Shown one piece after another: positions 63,716 to 64,000 of a DNA stretch of 64,000 nucleotides (within the stretch, counting starts at the first letter, position 1; each line of letters opens with the position of its first letter). The notes beneath the pieces were generated by a model. It saw only the letters and a program-made list of their open reading frames with translations, did no database searches and was not told the DNA's origin. Origin of the DNA: Pseudomonas sp. PDM05. GTDB lineage: Bacteria; Pseudomonadota; Gammaproteobacteria; Pseudomonadales; Pseudomonadaceae. The stretch is taken from positions 62,001 through 126,000 of the forward strand of contig NZ_JACVAC010000004.1 in NCBI RefSeq assembly GCF_014851685.1, in the 5' to 3' direction. The position numbers and the translations under genes were made by a program.

Positions 63716-64000
63716 TTAACCTTTCAGCTGAGCCAGGGCGCGGTAATCCGCTCCCAGCGTGGCCTGTAGAATCTCTTTTGGATAATCGTCGGTCACCACC
63801 GCTTCGCCCATGCGGCGCAACAGCACCAGTCGTAGTCGACCGTCGATCACTTTCTTGTCTATCGCCATATGTTCGAGGAAGTCCGCCTCGGTCATTTCCT
63901 CAGGCGGAATGACCGGCAAACCGGCGCGCTGGAACAGGCGGATACCACGATCACGCTCCTGGGCACTGATCCAGCCCAGGCGCTGCGACATGTCCAATGC
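63716..64000 (-). CDS. aroB: 3-dehydroquinate synthase, C-terminal part
   Basis: The last 94 codons of aroB; the frame is open to the right edge of the window. The sequence ends in the helical C-terminal domain of the enzyme (FLEHMAIDKKVIDGRLRLVLLRRMGEA), with the KKVxxGxxRxVL motif. It makes 3-dehydroquinate in the shikimate pathway. It precedes damX, the usual order. Confidence 0.95.
   Translation of the reverse strand, partial: ALDMSQRLGWISAQERDRGIRLFQRAGLPVIPPEEMTEADFLEHMAIDKKVIDGRLRLVLLRRMGEAVVTDDYPKEILQATLGADYRALAQLKG

Overview
The window is a GC-rich (about 60%) stretch of a Pseudomonas chromosome, most likely of the P. fluorescens group. The evidence is the gene order aceE-aceF-dipA-msrA-rlmJ ... 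nhaP2-mscK-selO ... parA-like ... LysR-MFS ... hemE-gltD-gltB-damX-aroB, which follows the PA5015-PA5038 region of P. aeruginosa as I remember it, together with eight copies of the pseudomonad REP pair (GTGGGAGCGGGCTTGC...) between genes. No rRNA, tRNA, CRISPR array, integrase or insertion sequence was recognised.

Layout. 1-8.5 kb is backbone: pyruvate dehydrogenase E1/E2, the c-di-GMP phosphodiesterase DipA, methionine sulfoxide reductase MsrA, rRNA methyltransferase RlmJ and O-acetylhomoserine sulfhydrylase. 8.5-12.9 kb is a small type VI secretion island: vgrG with a DUF4123 adaptor on the minus strand, and divergently a probable pore-forming effector overlapping a small membrane protein that is probably its immunity protein. 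12.9-18.8 kb is the proline module: putP and putA, divergent around five GTTGCA PutA-operator motifs. 19-31 kb holds an acyl-CoA dehydrogenase, a small unknown gene, zapA with a TIGR02449 gene, a chemoreceptor, nhaP2, mscK, selO and trxC. 31.2-32.6 kb holds a small DUF gene with an elaborate, apparently bistable RNA leader, and a ParA-like ATPase.

33.0-50.4 kb is an aryl polyene (APE) pigment locus of 21 tightly packed genes, most of them overlapping, often by ATGA. Gene order follows apeC to apeR: small ketosynthase-like subunit, acyltransferase, two ACPs, membrane protein, a fused acyl-ACP ligase/dehydratase (H-I), a glycosyltransferase and an acyltransferase as two genes (J), thioesterase, LolA-like protein, MMPL exporter, lipoprotein, ketosynthase, dehydratase, ketoreductase, ketosynthase. 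Added to this core are an MIO-type aromatic ammonia-lyase (likely supplying a cinnamate or coumarate starter), a flavoprotein with halogenase signatures, and a methyltransferase. The predicted product is a membrane-exported, possibly halogenated and methylated yellow aryl polyene ester, comparable to xanthomonadin or flexirubin.

50.5-54.4 kb is a short accessory strip: a solitary PemK/MazF-like toxin, a LysR regulator divergent from an MFS transporter, a 5'-truncated remnant of a PtuB/TIGR02646 HNH nuclease (anti-phage type) and a cytochrome b561. 54.5-64 kb returns to backbone: hemE, gltD, gltB, damX and the 3' end of aroB, all on the minus strand.
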